This document shows positions 40,861-50,990 of a stretch of DNA of 64,000 nucleotides, piece by piece. The stretch is from Pelagophyceae sp. CCMP2097 (lineage: Eukaryota > Sar > Pelagophyceae): contig MU657287.1 of the NCBI GenBank assembly GCA_026770575.1, positions 54,271 to 118,270 on the forward strand, written 5' to 3'. The position numbers and the translations under genes are program-made. The first letter of the stretch is position 1. The number at the start of each line of letters is the position of its first letter. The notes below the pieces were generated by a model, which made no database searches, was not told the DNA's origin, and was given only the letters and a program-made list of their open reading frames with translations.

Positions 40861-41495
40861 TTAATGCGGCTTTGGCACGTGCCCGTCGACGTAGAAGTTG
40901 CGCGTCGCCTCGGGCAGCGTCACCTACGGGCGCTTGTTCCGGGGCGGCCTCTTGTTGAACAAGGCGCACAGTGGCTCCGTCCAGTTTCTCATCCACGACA
41001 ATCTGGCACGCCAGCCTCGACGTCGCGGTCAACCCAAAGGCCTGGTCAAGCCTACGAAGCGAGACATTTGGCTCTTTCGAGCATGGAGCTTGACGAGGAA
41101 AGAGCTTAACGAAGAAACATAAGGAAAAAGGGATTACATGTCATCTTCTTTCTCTGCAGCCTCGGGCAGCGCATCAAACACGCCGTCCTCCAAGACGACG
41201 TGGCACGTCGAGCACGCGACGACGCCCTCGCACGCGCCTGCGAAGGGGAGGAGTGCACGGGCCTCTGGCGCGGGCACAGCAAGGCGGTCCACAAAGTACC
41301 TTCCAACGGAATGTCGTGCTTCTGCGCCAGGCGCATGAGGTTGGCGCCGTGCTTGGCGGAGACGGTGACCGTCTCTCCAGTCTTCTTTAAATGCCAATGA
41401 ATCGTCGCGCGCGGCACCGGCACCGCATCCGCCGAAAAGCTACGCCCGACGTAAGGGCCCGCCCGCGCCCGGCGCGCCCAGACGAGGAGCGACAT
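40861..41495 (-). CDS. FDX: Mitochondrial 2Fe-2S ferredoxin (adrenodoxin type)
   Basis: Four exons: 41495-41300, 41237-41138, 41051-40970, 40923-40861; phases 1, 2 and 0 agree; 146 aa. The N-terminus (MSLLVWARRARAGPYVGRSF) is a basic, acid-free presequence typical for mitochondria. The cluster ligands are in the right spacing: C-x5-C-x2-C in GACEGVVACSTCHVV and the fourth Cys in SRLACQIVVDEKLDG. The C-terminus TLPEATRNFYVDGHVPKPH is characteristic of mitochondrial ferredoxins. Known role: electron carrier from ferredoxin reductase to the iron-sulfur-cluster assembly machinery (and to haem A or steroid enzymes in some lineages). Donors are GTACTT, GTAATC, GTGCGC. It lies 195 bp downstream of PP2A on the same strand. 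Confidence 0.92.
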
Positions 41496-41690
41496 GCGCC
41501 GGGCGGCGGGGACGGCGTGCGGAGCTTGCGGCTTCACGAGCAGGCTTGCAGCTAGAGTCGGAGCAAAATGCCGAGGAATACTTTAGCGATAGAATAATCG
41601 CCGAAAGGACCCGGCGAGCCGCGGCCGGATGAACCCCGGCTTACGGCGCCCGGGCCGGCTGCTGTGGAGGCGGGCCTCGGTCGGGGCGCG

Positions 41691-43729
41691 CTAGAGGAAG
41701 TAGTCGGGCGCCTGACGAGTCACCTAGAGGAAAAGCGGGTATCGTTCCGTTGTGTAAGAGTGGATTCGGTCCGGATTCAGGTCTGCGTTGGTTTAAGGCG
41801 CCCGCCACGCTACACGACGCACCTCGACGCCGAGCCCATCTCCGCCGCGCCTAGGCGCCGGGTCGAACTGGATGAAGTTGGTGGCGAGGTTTTCATCGAC
41901 CTCCATAATCGCCGCCTAATCAAGCGTGCGCGTCGGGCGAGCGCGAGTTGCGTAAAAAGGCTGCGCAAAAACACAACTGCGTAAAAACACAAATTACCAT
42001 GTTCCCGCATCTGTAGCAATAGTTCGGCGCCGAAAAGACGGTCACCAGCTGGTCTCGGTGCGTCCACGCATAGCCCTAAGAAGTGAGCGTGGGGACAATT
42101 CGGGTCAATGACAGAGGCCCTTTTCTCCACGCCCCCCGGCGCACCTCCATGACGAGCTGGTGCGCGCGGACGATGAAGGAGAAGCCGTTGTCGTGCGAGA
42201 ACTTTTCCGAGATGTCGCACCTAAGGGCCGTTGGTGATGCGATGCGAGGGCCGTTGGGCTTTTTGAAAGGTTGGTCCTCGGCTTTTTAAAAGATTTTGGG
42301 CCGTCGGCCAACCACGCACCCAAACGTGTATCCGGCGCCGCGCGGCGAGATGCCCCAGCCGACGCCTGATTCGGCAAGTGTGCGGGAGGTGTGCGCAAAC
42401 GTGCTGCGGTTGGAACGTGCTGCGGCTGGAACATGGCAGCACCCGCCCAACTCACGGTCGTCCGGGTCGGACCACATGAGGTCGCAGATGGGGCCCTCGT
42501 GCGGCACCTGCGTGGGGCAGACGTGGGCTTTTCATGAAAACGGGGCCTTCATGAAAAATAATAAAAATAATGCAACGACGGACCTCGTGCGCCCTGTCAA
42601 GTTGCTGAATCTGCCCGACCGTGTCGAGCGACGGCGAAAGCCCGCCATGCGGGCAGAAGAGGTGGTCTTCCACGCTCGCCGCCAGAGGCAGATGGTCGAA
42701 GAGGTCCTGAAAAAGCGTGTCGAGAGGATTTTTTTGTTTCAAACGGAACAAAATGCCATTTCTTGGACCAATTCAATGAGAAAACGCACCGTGAAGAGCT
42801 TCCAGACCGATGCATTCCCGTACTTGCGCACGCACTCGTCGTAAAAGCCGTAGACCTGCGTAATCTGCCGAGACTCGTGGTTGCCTATAGGGAATTTACT
42901 ATAGGCATTTCTATAGAAATTTCTATCCACGCGTCGAAAACGCAAAAAAGCCGCCCCTCCGCTCCTCTTCTCCCACCTCGGAGGATGGTGACGCGGTCCG
43001 GGTAGCGGACCTTTAACGCGACGACGACGGAGACGCACTCGACCTGTGGCGGAGGTTGGTTGTTGGAATTAATTTCCCTGGCATTCCTCGGCGCGTCTTC
43101 CCAGGGTACCATCCGGGGTCAGAGTGCTTACGGAATAATAGCCCCGATCCACGTAGTCGCCCATGAAGAGGTAGTTCGTGTCGGGCGCGCGCCCGCCGAT
43201 GCTAAGCAGGGGGCGGGGGTGCGGGGGCGCGAGGGAACGCAACGGACGCGTGGACGCGCAGAGGGACACGCAAAGGCCGCAGAGGGCGCGGTGCCGCTCA
43301 GAGGGGTGCAGCAGATCACGACAGCAAAGCACCGGGGACACAAAGGCCCAGGGCAGTCGCAGAGGCCCAGAGCATTCAGCCCGCGGGGGTCGGAAAGACG
43401 GGAGCCGCAGACCCCCGCTCTTACCGGAAGAGTTCGATCAAGTCGTGGAACTGGCCGTGGATGTCGCCGACGATGGTCACCGGCGACCGCACGGAGCGGA
43501 CCTGCGAGCGCCGCGCGGTCCCGGGAGCGCTGCACGCGGGGCGCCGCAGAGCCGCGCAGTCGGCGTCCGCGCGGTCCGCGGCCGCATTTGCGAAGAGGCG
43601 GGCCCCGTGGGGACGCACGTTTGCGTCTCTGCTGAGGGCGTCTCGGGCTTTATCACAAAGCTCCCTGACTTGGACTTCCGTCAGAGGCCGGCACTCCAAG
43701 AGCTGCTCTAAGCATTTGTCGAGATCCAT
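41691..43729 (-). CDS. PPP2C: Serine/threonine phosphatase PP2A, catalytic subunit
   Basis: Twelve exons on the minus strand: 43729-43619, 43501-43425, 43201-43132, 43043-42977, 42884-42790, 42706-42584, 42507-42456, 42365-42320, 42220-42145, 42075-41998, 41915-41823, 41723-41691. All phases agree and the sum is exactly 306 aa, within the usual length of the family. The PPP metallophosphatase motifs are complete: GDIHGQ, GDYVDRG, RGNHE, HGGLSP and RAHQ, and the PP2A-typical [28 protein letters not shown] and [11 protein letters not shown]. The end APDYFL keeps the Tyr and terminal Leu that regulate holoenzyme assembly by phosphorylation and carboxymethylation. Introns are short, about 60-230 nt. 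No defects are seen, so the gene should be functional. Confidence 0.95.
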
Positions 43730-44576
43730 TCCGACGGCGAGGACGCGAGGGGCCCGGGCCTCAGCGCGCGCGCATGCGCCGAGGAGCGGGGAGCGCGGCC
43801 CTCTGCTCGGCAAAGGCTGACCGTGACAAAGGTGGCAAAGGCTGGCGCGAGATGAGAGCGATTTTTCGGCGAAAGCGTTTTGGCGAACACGGGAGTGCGA
43901 GCTGTCTCGAGACAGCGTTGCCAAGGCGACGTCAAGGGAAGGCGCTCGGCTCCCGAACCATGCCTATTTTTCCTGTTGCTCTCACTTGCACGTGCGCACT
44001 TGGCGTCTAGAGGTACCACTCCCCTATGCGCACGACGTCGCTCATGCTTTGTGGCCCCGTGCTACCCGCGCACGGTCTGCAGTTGTCCTCAAAGACAGCT
44101 GTAGAAGGCCCCCTGACCCGGCCTGATCTCGGGGGGCTCCCTCTACTTGAAGGGCGAACCACAAGGCACGAGCAAGGTTCGTCACCACAACCCCGCTACC
44201 CACGATACTGCGTCGGGGTCGCAGTCCCTCTGGCAGAGCAACTGGCCCCCATTCTGGTCCGAGGGGTTTCCCCCATTCCCGACGGAGTCCATCTGATCTA
44301 TGAAGGATTCGTGCTCCCCGCGCACGGCCTGCACCTGCCCTCGATCGCAGAAGGCTTCCTTACCCGGCGGAGTCTCGGAGGGCTCCCCCTCGGTGGAGGG
44401 GGGCTAGGGACAGAGATCCATGACCCCGGTTCCCACGACACGGGCTCGTAGTCCCTCTGGACCGCGACCTCCACGCACGGCCTGCGCCTGCCCCAAAAGG
44501 CAGCCGCAGAAGCCCCTGTACCCGGCGGAGTCCGCCTGGTCTCGGTCCCGCTCAGTGGAGCAGTAGTAAAGGGTGT
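43730..44576. repeat. Dispersed repeat R4, copy 2 (internally duplicated)
   Basis: From about 43985 to 44560 R4 units occur two to three times: GTGCTACCCGCGCACGG, ACCACAACCCCGCTACC, GTCCCTCTGGCAGAGCAACT, then GTGCTCCCCGCGCACGGCC again with CTCGGAGGGCTCCCCCTCG. No coding signal. 43730-43985 is the PP2A upstream region. Confidence 0.7.
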
Positions 44577-45712
44577 TTAGGCGGTGCGCGCCTCCTTGCG
44601 GAGCTGGCTTCGCACGCGCTTGGCGTGCATTTCCAGAATTTCGCACTTGCGGCCCCAGTTCTTCACCAGCGTCTCCAAGTCGTACATGGCCGCCTTTTGG
44701 GCGATGTAGTCCATCGTCGAGGGAGCGTCCTAAAAAGGCAATTACGAGGATCCGATCAAGTCCACTTCAAAAAAGAACAAACCTGCGCCGCCGCCGCCTG
44801 GCCGAGCCGCTGCCGGGCGCGCTGCTCGAGCGAGACGTCGTTGGCGACGCCGTCGGAGTCGTCGAGGACTTTCTTTAACTGGTCGTTCTTCAAAGAAATA
44901 TCCGTCGTGAGCTGCGAAGACTCCTTTTCGACAGTCGTCAACCGCCCTTTTAAAGCGTTGAGAGCCTGCACGGTCTTGCCCGTGGTCAGCTTCAGATCCA
45001 GCAGCTCTTTGTTTCGGAGCTCGATTGTGATTTGGAATTGCTTGTTTTCGATTTGGAGTTGGTGGAAATCGATGTAGTGCAAAACGTCACCCATCTCCTC
45101 TTTTTGCTTCAGCTGGGCCTAACGGACTTACGATTCGGGACTCAACGGACCGAAAAGGTCCAACGGAGACATACAAACACGCACCTCGACTTTCTGCAGC
45201 TGGGCTTTCAAGGACGAGTTTTTGAGACGCAGTTTTTCGATGGCCGAGTCTCTTTGCCGGAGTTTCTCTTCCATGTACTTGATCATTTTTTCCGCCACCG
45301 TCTTCCCGGTCCGCATGTTCTCCGCCCCGACGACGATGTCGCGCTTGAACTCGTACGCGTCCTTTTTTAACTCCGAAATCCTTAAGTCCGTCTCCTCCAA
45401 AACGGCCCTTAAAGTGTCCGCTAAACGTTCTGAGGCACGACGGCCGTCGGAGGCGTCCTGTACGAGCCTGTCGTGCTCCAGGGTGGCGATCTCGCACTTT
45501 TGCTCCATTGTCAGCTTCTGCGGCAGGTTGCGCCGCCGCGCTCGCAAGGCCTTTTTGCCCTCGGCCGGCGCGGACTCGTCGTCCGCAGCCGGCTCGCTAC
45601 GCTCCAAGTAGTTGCGGAAGACCTCGTTCTCAAGACGCAAACCCTCGAGCTCGCGGTGCAGCTCGTCCACCTGCTCCTGCACCTCGGCAGACTCGCCGCC
45701 GGGATCGTCCAT
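44577..45712 (-). CDS. CCDC113: CCDC113-type coiled-coil cilia protein
   Basis: Three exons: 45712-45185, 45118-44783, 44729-44577; GTGCGT and GTTTGT donors, phase 0 throughout; 338 aa. The protein is almost wholly coiled coil. The centre (KLRLKNSSLKAQLQKVE, then QLKQKEEMGDVLHYIDFHQL, IENKQFQITIELRNKELLDL) is the conserved CCDC113/CCDC96 (DUF4201) core, and the end (DYIAQKAAMYDLE, NWGRKCEILEMHAKRVR) matches the family C-terminus. Known role: CCDC113 with CCDC96 forms a complex near the base of radial spoke 3 and the nexin-dynein regulatory complex in motile cilia. Length is close to the animal protein (about 380). Its presence implies a flagellate stage. Confidence 0.85.
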
Positions 45713-46555
45713 TTCGAAACGAGACCGGGATTCACACACGCTAAAGTAAGCAGGCCGCGCCCAAAGGCCGCACGTGCGGAGAGAGGGCCGCTAAGACCGC
45801 CGGCGGAGACCGCCGCGGCCGCGAGAGGACGAAGCCGCGAGGCGAGGCTGCCGAGGTCGTTTCGTCGTTTTGCGCTGCGCCAGGAAAGAGAGAGAGTCAT
45901 CGGACATTTCGTTTCGGCGAACGTTTTTTTATCGATATCGCGCGCGATCGCGCGACGCGTCGTCCTTCAGCCAGGCCGGTCGTGGCGTGGGCGCGAGGAC
46001 GGCCACGCAGGGTGCTTGGTGCCACGAGGGAGTGACCGAAGATGCCTTTTTTAGCACAGTGAGGCTCCTTGCGACGCGGCCCGGTGGGACGGGGCGTCCC
46101 TTTTGCGAATCCGGCGCACGAGTGCATCCGGCGCACGAGTGCCTTGCTGAATGCGTCGCATGCGTGGGCGCGAGGAACGCGTATAGGCGTGGCGGACTTG
46201 CTCGAGGGAGGACTTGCTGGAGGGACGACACGGCCGTGGCGTCCGCGACGCGGGCCCTTGGCGTCCACTAGGGGACGGCGCGCGTGGGGGCGACGCGGCG
46301 CCGCGCGGCGTCGTTCGTCCGGTACACGAACCCACGTCCGCGCAGGCGAGGGCGCACCGCCGTTGTAGAGGCGCGCCTTGCGACGATCGAGGCGTATGTT
46401 TCAAGGTGTACTGTAGTACTCCAATGCATCTCGCGGACTCGGATGCGGCATGCGGGGCGTCTCTCGGGCGGCCGCGGCGCGGGCCTCCGAGCCCCAGAGC
46501 CAGCGGATGCAGGCCGCTCGAGCGGCCCTTTGCGCGTCCGAGACTCTGGCTGCAT
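45713..46555. other. Intergenic; upstream of CCDC113
   Basis: No gene supported. A short tandem duplication (CCGGCGCACGAGTGC twice) lies at about 46108-46142. Frames on both strands are Arg/Ala-rich without motifs. Confidence 0.5.
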
Positions 46556-46559
46556 GATC

Positions 46560-46912
46560 CCACCCTCGAGCGTCAGCAGCAGCGCGCCCGTCTCGGCGTC
46601 CCAGAGCCACGCCGTTCAGTCCCAGCTCGCCGTCGCGATGCGCTTGCCGTCGGGCGAGAGCGCGCAGCTGGTATGCCCCTTGAGGATTGCGGTGCCCTTC
46701 AAGATCCGGTCCTGCCTGACGAGCTTGCGCAGGGCCAGGGCCACGACGCGCGCGTCGCGAGCGACGTGCTTCGTGACGAGGAGGCAGTCGGGCGAGGCCG
46801 CCAGCCGGAGGATGGGCGTGAGCAGGTCGCGCTGCTCAAACACGTGGAGTGCGATCGCGGCACCGGCAGCGCGCGACCGGGCGCGCCGCGCGGTCCTGGT
46901 GGCGGCCGGCAT
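46560..46912 (-). pseudogene. WD40-repeat gene copy, broken
   Basis: The frame from the ATG at 46912 (MPAATRTARRARSRAAGAA, then ALHVFEQRDLLTPILRLAAS, LVTKHVARDARVVALALRKL) matches the N-terminus of the WD40 gene at 48204-49424 nearly residue for residue. The first WD40 unit has lost part of its start, contains an in-frame TGA at 46616-46618 (after TASWD) and then ends after TLEGG in unrelated DNA. It is a truncated duplicate. Where the 49-kb copy has TAG, this one reads an Arg codon (KLVRQDRIL), showing the ancestral state. Confidence 0.75.
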
Positions 46913-47016
46913 GCCCCCCGAACGGACCCGGGGGCGCGCCCGGGGCTTCGAGGCCCCTCGATACGAACGCCGCTAGCGCGCTGCGAGTCTGACGCGACGG
47001 ACTTGGATCGGATTGA

Positions 47017-47360
47017 ATTCGGGCGGATGCTTGCATGGTAGGGTAGTACTAGTCGGGGTCTCTTGACAGTGGGCGTCGTCCACAGCGAGGCGGCCTGTGG
47101 CGACTTCCTTGGGCGCACCCCGGCGGGCGCCGCAAGGAGCAAGCCTGCCTCGTCGAGGTTCACTTTCGAAAGTGCAGAGTCGCGCAAAGTGCGCCTCGAG
47201 TCTTGGGCACCTCCAAGTCGCGCGAAGACATGAGCCACCGTCGAGCAGCGTTCAAGGAATCAGGTGGCGAGACGCCTGCGCGACGGCCCGTCGTGATGCG
47301 CCCGCGTCAAGGCTGATGGTCGGCAAAGCTGGAACATCCCGGAGGGGCTCCCCGCGTCTG
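47017..47360 (+). repeat. Dispersed repeat R2, copy 2
   Basis: Matches 39937-40245 through its length (ATTCGGGCGGATGCTTGCA ... CGCGTCAAGGCTGATG) with a small insertion near the start. Confidence 0.8.
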
Positions 47361-48203
47361 ATTCCGTATCAGAGGCGCAGGGCACTCCCGTCCTACGCGC
47401 GGGCGAGTCGTCGGCGTACTAAGTTCGAGCGGCGCGCCAAGGGATGCGGGCCGCGGCCGCGGGCGGGCACGGCGTCGACCTTTCGTAACGTTTCATCACA
47501 AGAACACCCTTGATGGCATCCGACTCCGCCAGCGCCCGCAGCGAGGGGCCTCCCTCGGCGCCCGCGCGAGGGCCCTCCGCCACAGAGGCGCCGGAGAAGG
47601 ACGGCAGTGACCCTTTTTGAGGTCCCTGCAGCTGCATTGTATCTCGACAGACGAGCCTCGCTTCAATTCCTTCTTCTTCAAATAATGAGGGACACAGATC
47701 CCGACAAGGGGTCGCCCTCTGCGGCGACTTCCTAGCGCACGCCGAACGTCCTCGAGGAGAAGACGCAAGTTTGACGCAAGTTTGACGCAAGTTTGCAGCG
47801 GACAGGGTGTCGCACGTCGTCACTTTGATCCACGGTCCTTGAATCGGAGTCACCGACGGGCATCGGCACGCGCACTCCCGAGGCCCGCCGCCGGGGACAC
47901 GAGCCGAGGCTGCCAAGGACCCCCCTTTGTGGTCCACGTTGGATGGAAAGGGAGTTTGAATGCTCCGCAGGGAAGTCCCCCTCGTCGCGCAGACGAGCGC
48001 CCTCCGCCTCAGAGGCGCCGAAGAAAGACAGGAAGCGGCCCTTTGAGGCCCATATCGAGAGAGAGGCGCGCCTCTGCAAAAGCCGCCATCTGCCCGACGA
48101 GGCGCTCGGCGAACACTACCTCGGCCACGAAGGCCGCCGTCGGAGGGCGCCCCTGCTCGAGGACCACAGCAAACGTCCCACCGTCGAGGAAGATGCAGAG
48201 CCT
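47361..48203. other. Intergenic, contains R5 copy 1
   Basis: About 47850-48075 (GTCACCGACGGGCATCGGCA, CGCAGACGAGCGCCCTCCG, GAGGCGCCGAAGA) recurs at 50243-50495. 47505-47770 has a weaker related block. 47766-47795 has a triplet of GACGCAAGTTT. Confidence 0.6.
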
Positions 48204-49424
48204 TTAATTTCCAGGTTGGGGTCCGAAACTCAGGCGACGGGGGCTCTTGGGAGCAGCCGGCGGCCCAGCAGCCGGCTTGCACCGCCGAGCCCGACGTAAG
48301 AGCGCGACGTGCCAGACCCGCGCCGTCTCGTCTTGGCTCGACGTCACGACGCGCTCGCCGTCGGGCGAGAACGCGCAGCTCCAGACGTTGCTGGCGTGTC
48401 CCTCGAGGGTCGCCTGCAGCGTGCCTGTCTCGGCGTCCCGGAGCTTCGCCGTGCCGTCGCTGCTCGACGTCGCGACGCGCGTGCCGTCGAGCGAGAACGT
48501 ACAGCTGAAGACGACGCGCGTGCCGTCGAGCGAGAACGTACAGCTGAAGACAACGTTGGTGTGCCCCTCGAGCGTCGTCGGCAGCGCGCCCGTCTCGACG
48601 TCCCAGAGCCGCGCCGTCCTGTCGTCGCTCGCCGTCGCGATGCGCTTGCCGATGGGCGAGAACGCGCAGCTGTAGACGCAGTCGGTGTGCCCCTCGAGCT
48701 TCAGCAGCAGCCACCCCGTCTCGGCGTCCCAGAGCCGCGCCGTCCCGTCCCAGCTCGCCGTCGCGATGCGCTTGCCGTCGGGCGAAAACGCGCAGCTCGC
48801 GACGCGGCCGTCGTGCCCCTGCAGCGTCGTCAGCAGCGCACCCGTCTCGGCGTCCCAGAGACGCGCCGTCCTGTCGGCGCTCGCCGTAACGACGTGCTTG
48901 TTGTCGGGCGAGAACGCGCAGCTCAAGATGCCGCCGGTGTGCCCCTCGAGCGTCGTCAGCAGCGCGCTCGTCTCCGCGTCCCAGAGCCGCACCGTCCCGT
49001 CGTAGCTCGCCGTGACGAGGCGCTTGCCGTCCGGCGAGAAGGCGCAGCTCGTGACAATGCTGGTGTGCCCCTCGAGCGTCAACTGCAGCGCGCCCGTCTC
49101 GGCGTCCCACAGCCGCGCCGTCTCATCATCGCTCGCTGTCGCGATGCGTTTGCCGTCAGGCGAGAACGCGCAGCTCCTGACGTAACCGGTGTGCCCCTTG
49201 AGGATCGCGGTGCCATTCAAAATGCGGTCCTGCTAGACGAGCTTGTGCAGGGCCAGCGTCACGGCGCGCGCGTCGCGGGCGACGTGCTTCGTGACGAAGA
49301 GGCCGTTCGAGGAAGCCGCCAGCCGGAGGATGGGCGTGAGCAGGTCGCGCTGCTCAAACACGCGGAGCGCGAGCTTGGCGGCGCCGGCGCGCGACCGGGC
49401 GCGCCGCCCGGTGGCGACCGGCAT
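48204..49424 (-). pseudogene. Seven-unit WD40 protein interrupted by an in-frame TAG
   Basis: From the ATG at 49424 a 63-aa N-terminal region (ALRVFEQRDLLTPILRLAAS ... ALHKLV) runs into TAG at 49233-49235, after which the same frame stays open to 48204 (QDRILNGTAILKGHTG ...) with seven to eight WD40 units of the form SCAFSPDGKRIATASDDxTARLWDAETGALxxTLEGHT and no ATG anywhere inside. The frame is shared on both sides, so a single nonsense change (Arg codon in the copy at 46.7 kb) separates the halves. A 39-bp exact tandem duplication (about 48474-48551) repeats FSCTFSLDGTRV inside unit six. WD40 propellers are protein-docking platforms; no specific role can be given. It may be dead or expressed by readthrough. 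Confidence 0.7.
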
Positions 49425-49500
49425 GAGAGCGGAACCGGGGGCGCGCCCGGGCCTGAGGCCCCTCGGGCCGAGCGCTGAGAAGCCGCTGCACGGCGGCGCT
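49140..49500. repeat. Segmental duplication with 46560-47010
   Basis: The N-terminal part of the WD40 gene plus its upstream flank (GGGGGCGCGCCCGGG, GAGGCCCCTCG) is present in both places, showing that the duplication included non-coding upstream DNA. Confidence 0.65.
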
Positions 49501-49733
49501 CTCGAAATCGATTAAAGGGAAATTGGAAATTGCATTATATGTTTAGCGATGGCCATTTGCACACGCGGCCGGAGCACTCGAGTCTTCACGCTGGCGGAGT
49601 CGGGCCCACAACCGGGATTTTGCGACAGTCTCAAAGCACCCGCGATATACTCTGCGCTGGTACACTCAGTTTCTCTGGGCCGCTCGTGTGCGGCGAGATT
49701 GGAATATCGGCTTTCAGTGCCCGCGCCCTAAGT

Positions 49734-49842
49734 CGCCCCCAGTGATCGCGGGAGGTGCCTCGTTATAAGCAAGGTTACTCGTATCGTCGAGACACACAAT
49801 CTTGCTCATAACGAGGCACCTCCCGCGATCACTGGGGGGGCG
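49734..49842. repeat. 109-bp hairpin element with about 38-bp arms
   Basis: CGCCCCCAGTGATCGCGGGA... at 49734-49773 is inverted at 49801-49842 with one mismatch; the loop is 27 bp. Like the element at 27501, it is non-coding. Confidence 0.8.
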
Positions 49843-50077
49843 TTACGGGGCCCCAAACAGCTCTAGACCCGTTTTTGCCTCTCAATAAGGGATTTACAAG
49901 ATTTGAGTAGGTCCTAAAAATGATTTATTGAGATATTAGCGTCTTTAGTGTGGTGTGTGATTAACAAAATCCCAATTTCCGACCCGAGAGCGCCGTGGCT
50001 GCGACGCGACGCTCCGAGCCCGGAGTTCTGAACGGTGGCTGATCCGATTTTATTTTCAAGCGGACTCGGATCGGATT

Positions 50078-50240
50078 GAATTCGGGCGGATGCTCGCACG
50101 GTTGGGGTCTCCTGACAGTGGGCGCCGTCTACCGCGGCGCGGTCTGCGGCGACGTCCTTGGGCGAATCCCGGCGGGCGCAGCAAGGAGCGCGCTTGCCTC
50201 GAGGTGCACCGCCGAGATTGCCGAGTCGGGCGAAGGCTTT
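50078..50240 (+). repeat. Dispersed repeat R2, copy 3 (5' half)
   Basis: Starts ATTCGGGCGGATGCTCGCA and follows copies 1 and 2 to about the CGAGTCGGGCGAAGG point, then continues directly into R5 copy 2. Confidence 0.75.
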
Positions 50241-50242
50241 AG

Positions 50243-50495
50243 TCACCGACGGGCATCGGCACGCGTGCTCCCGAGGCCCGCCGCCAGGGTCACGAGGCTG
50301 CCGAGGACCCCCTTTACGCGTCGCGTAAGCTTTTCCCTTTGTGTTCGACGTTGGATCACGTTTGCGAGTTTGAGTGCTCTGCAGGAAAGACCCCCGGGCC
50401 CTCGTCGCGCAGACGAGCGCCCTCCGTCCAAGAGGCGCCGAAGACCATGTACACGGAGGAAGTGGCCCTTAGAGGCCCGATCCGAGAGAGGCGCC
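50243..50495 (+). repeat. Dispersed repeat R5, copy 2
   Basis: Same block as 47850-48075 with an insertion (GCGTCGCGTAAGCTTTTCCC) near its middle. Confidence 0.7.
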
Positions 50496-50574
50496 GGCCC
50501 CGGCCCGCGCGCGTCCGCAGCTCTGACGTTGCAATCGCGAGGACTCGGACCAAGCCCTATTTTCACCAGAGTTG

Positions 50575-50990
50575 CCGTATGGGGCCCCATATGGGGCCCC
50601 ATGAGCCCATATTGGGTAGGCTGGACTCCATACGGCCCCATGGGGCCCCATACGGAAGCCACTGTGGGATTTTGGTGAGTCCGAGTCCGACGGCGAGGCC
50701 GCCGACGCGCCACGCAGCCTCTTCGTCGACGAGACGGAGAACTCCGACGCGGACCTGTTCGGCGAACCCGACGCCGACCTGGACGTCGACGACGACGACG
50801 AGCCCGCCGAGCCCGAGGCCATCGATGACGACGAGAACGAGGCGGACGACGCTTAAGTGGTGCTAACATTACCATTGCGACGCGCCCCGGCTGGAACCCC
50901 GCCGCCCATGGGACCCAATATGGGGGCCCATATGGGGCCCCATACCCCGTATTGGGTAGGCTGGACCCCATAAGCCCATACCCCATGCGA
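50575..50990. mobile_element. Palindrome-flanked element carrying an acidic coding tail
   Basis: Both ends are clusters of CATATGGGGCCCCATA-like palindromes next to TTGGGTAGGCTGGAC (50616 and 50961). Between them lies an open frame (see next entry) and then GTGGTGCTAAC and CGGCTGGAACCCC. Inverted, diverged versions of the same order occur at 59290-59675 and at about 22255-22470. Confidence 0.65.
50653..50856 (+). CDS. Acidic C-terminal coding tail inside repeat element
   Basis: The frame ends at the TAA at 50854-50856 and reads PLWDFGESESDGEAADAPRS, then FVDETENSDADLFGEP, DADLDVDDDDEPAEPEA and DENEADDA. It has no start of its own; it looks like the last exon of a larger gene. The copies at 59.5 kb and 22.3 kb (minus strand) keep the Asp/Glu run and, at 59.5 kb, the ending ...DDA-stop followed by GTGGTGCTAACAAGG. 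Function unknown. Confidence 0.5.
   Translation, partial: RKPLWDFGESESDGEAADAPRSLFVDETENSDADLFGEPDADLDVDDDDEPAEPEAIDDDENEADDA

Noticed and set aside
47419..49110. A 563-codon minus-strand frame over the WD40 gene
   Set aside because: It is an out-of-register shadow of the WD40 repeats; the true register shows the SPDGKRIATAS and TARLWD motifs.
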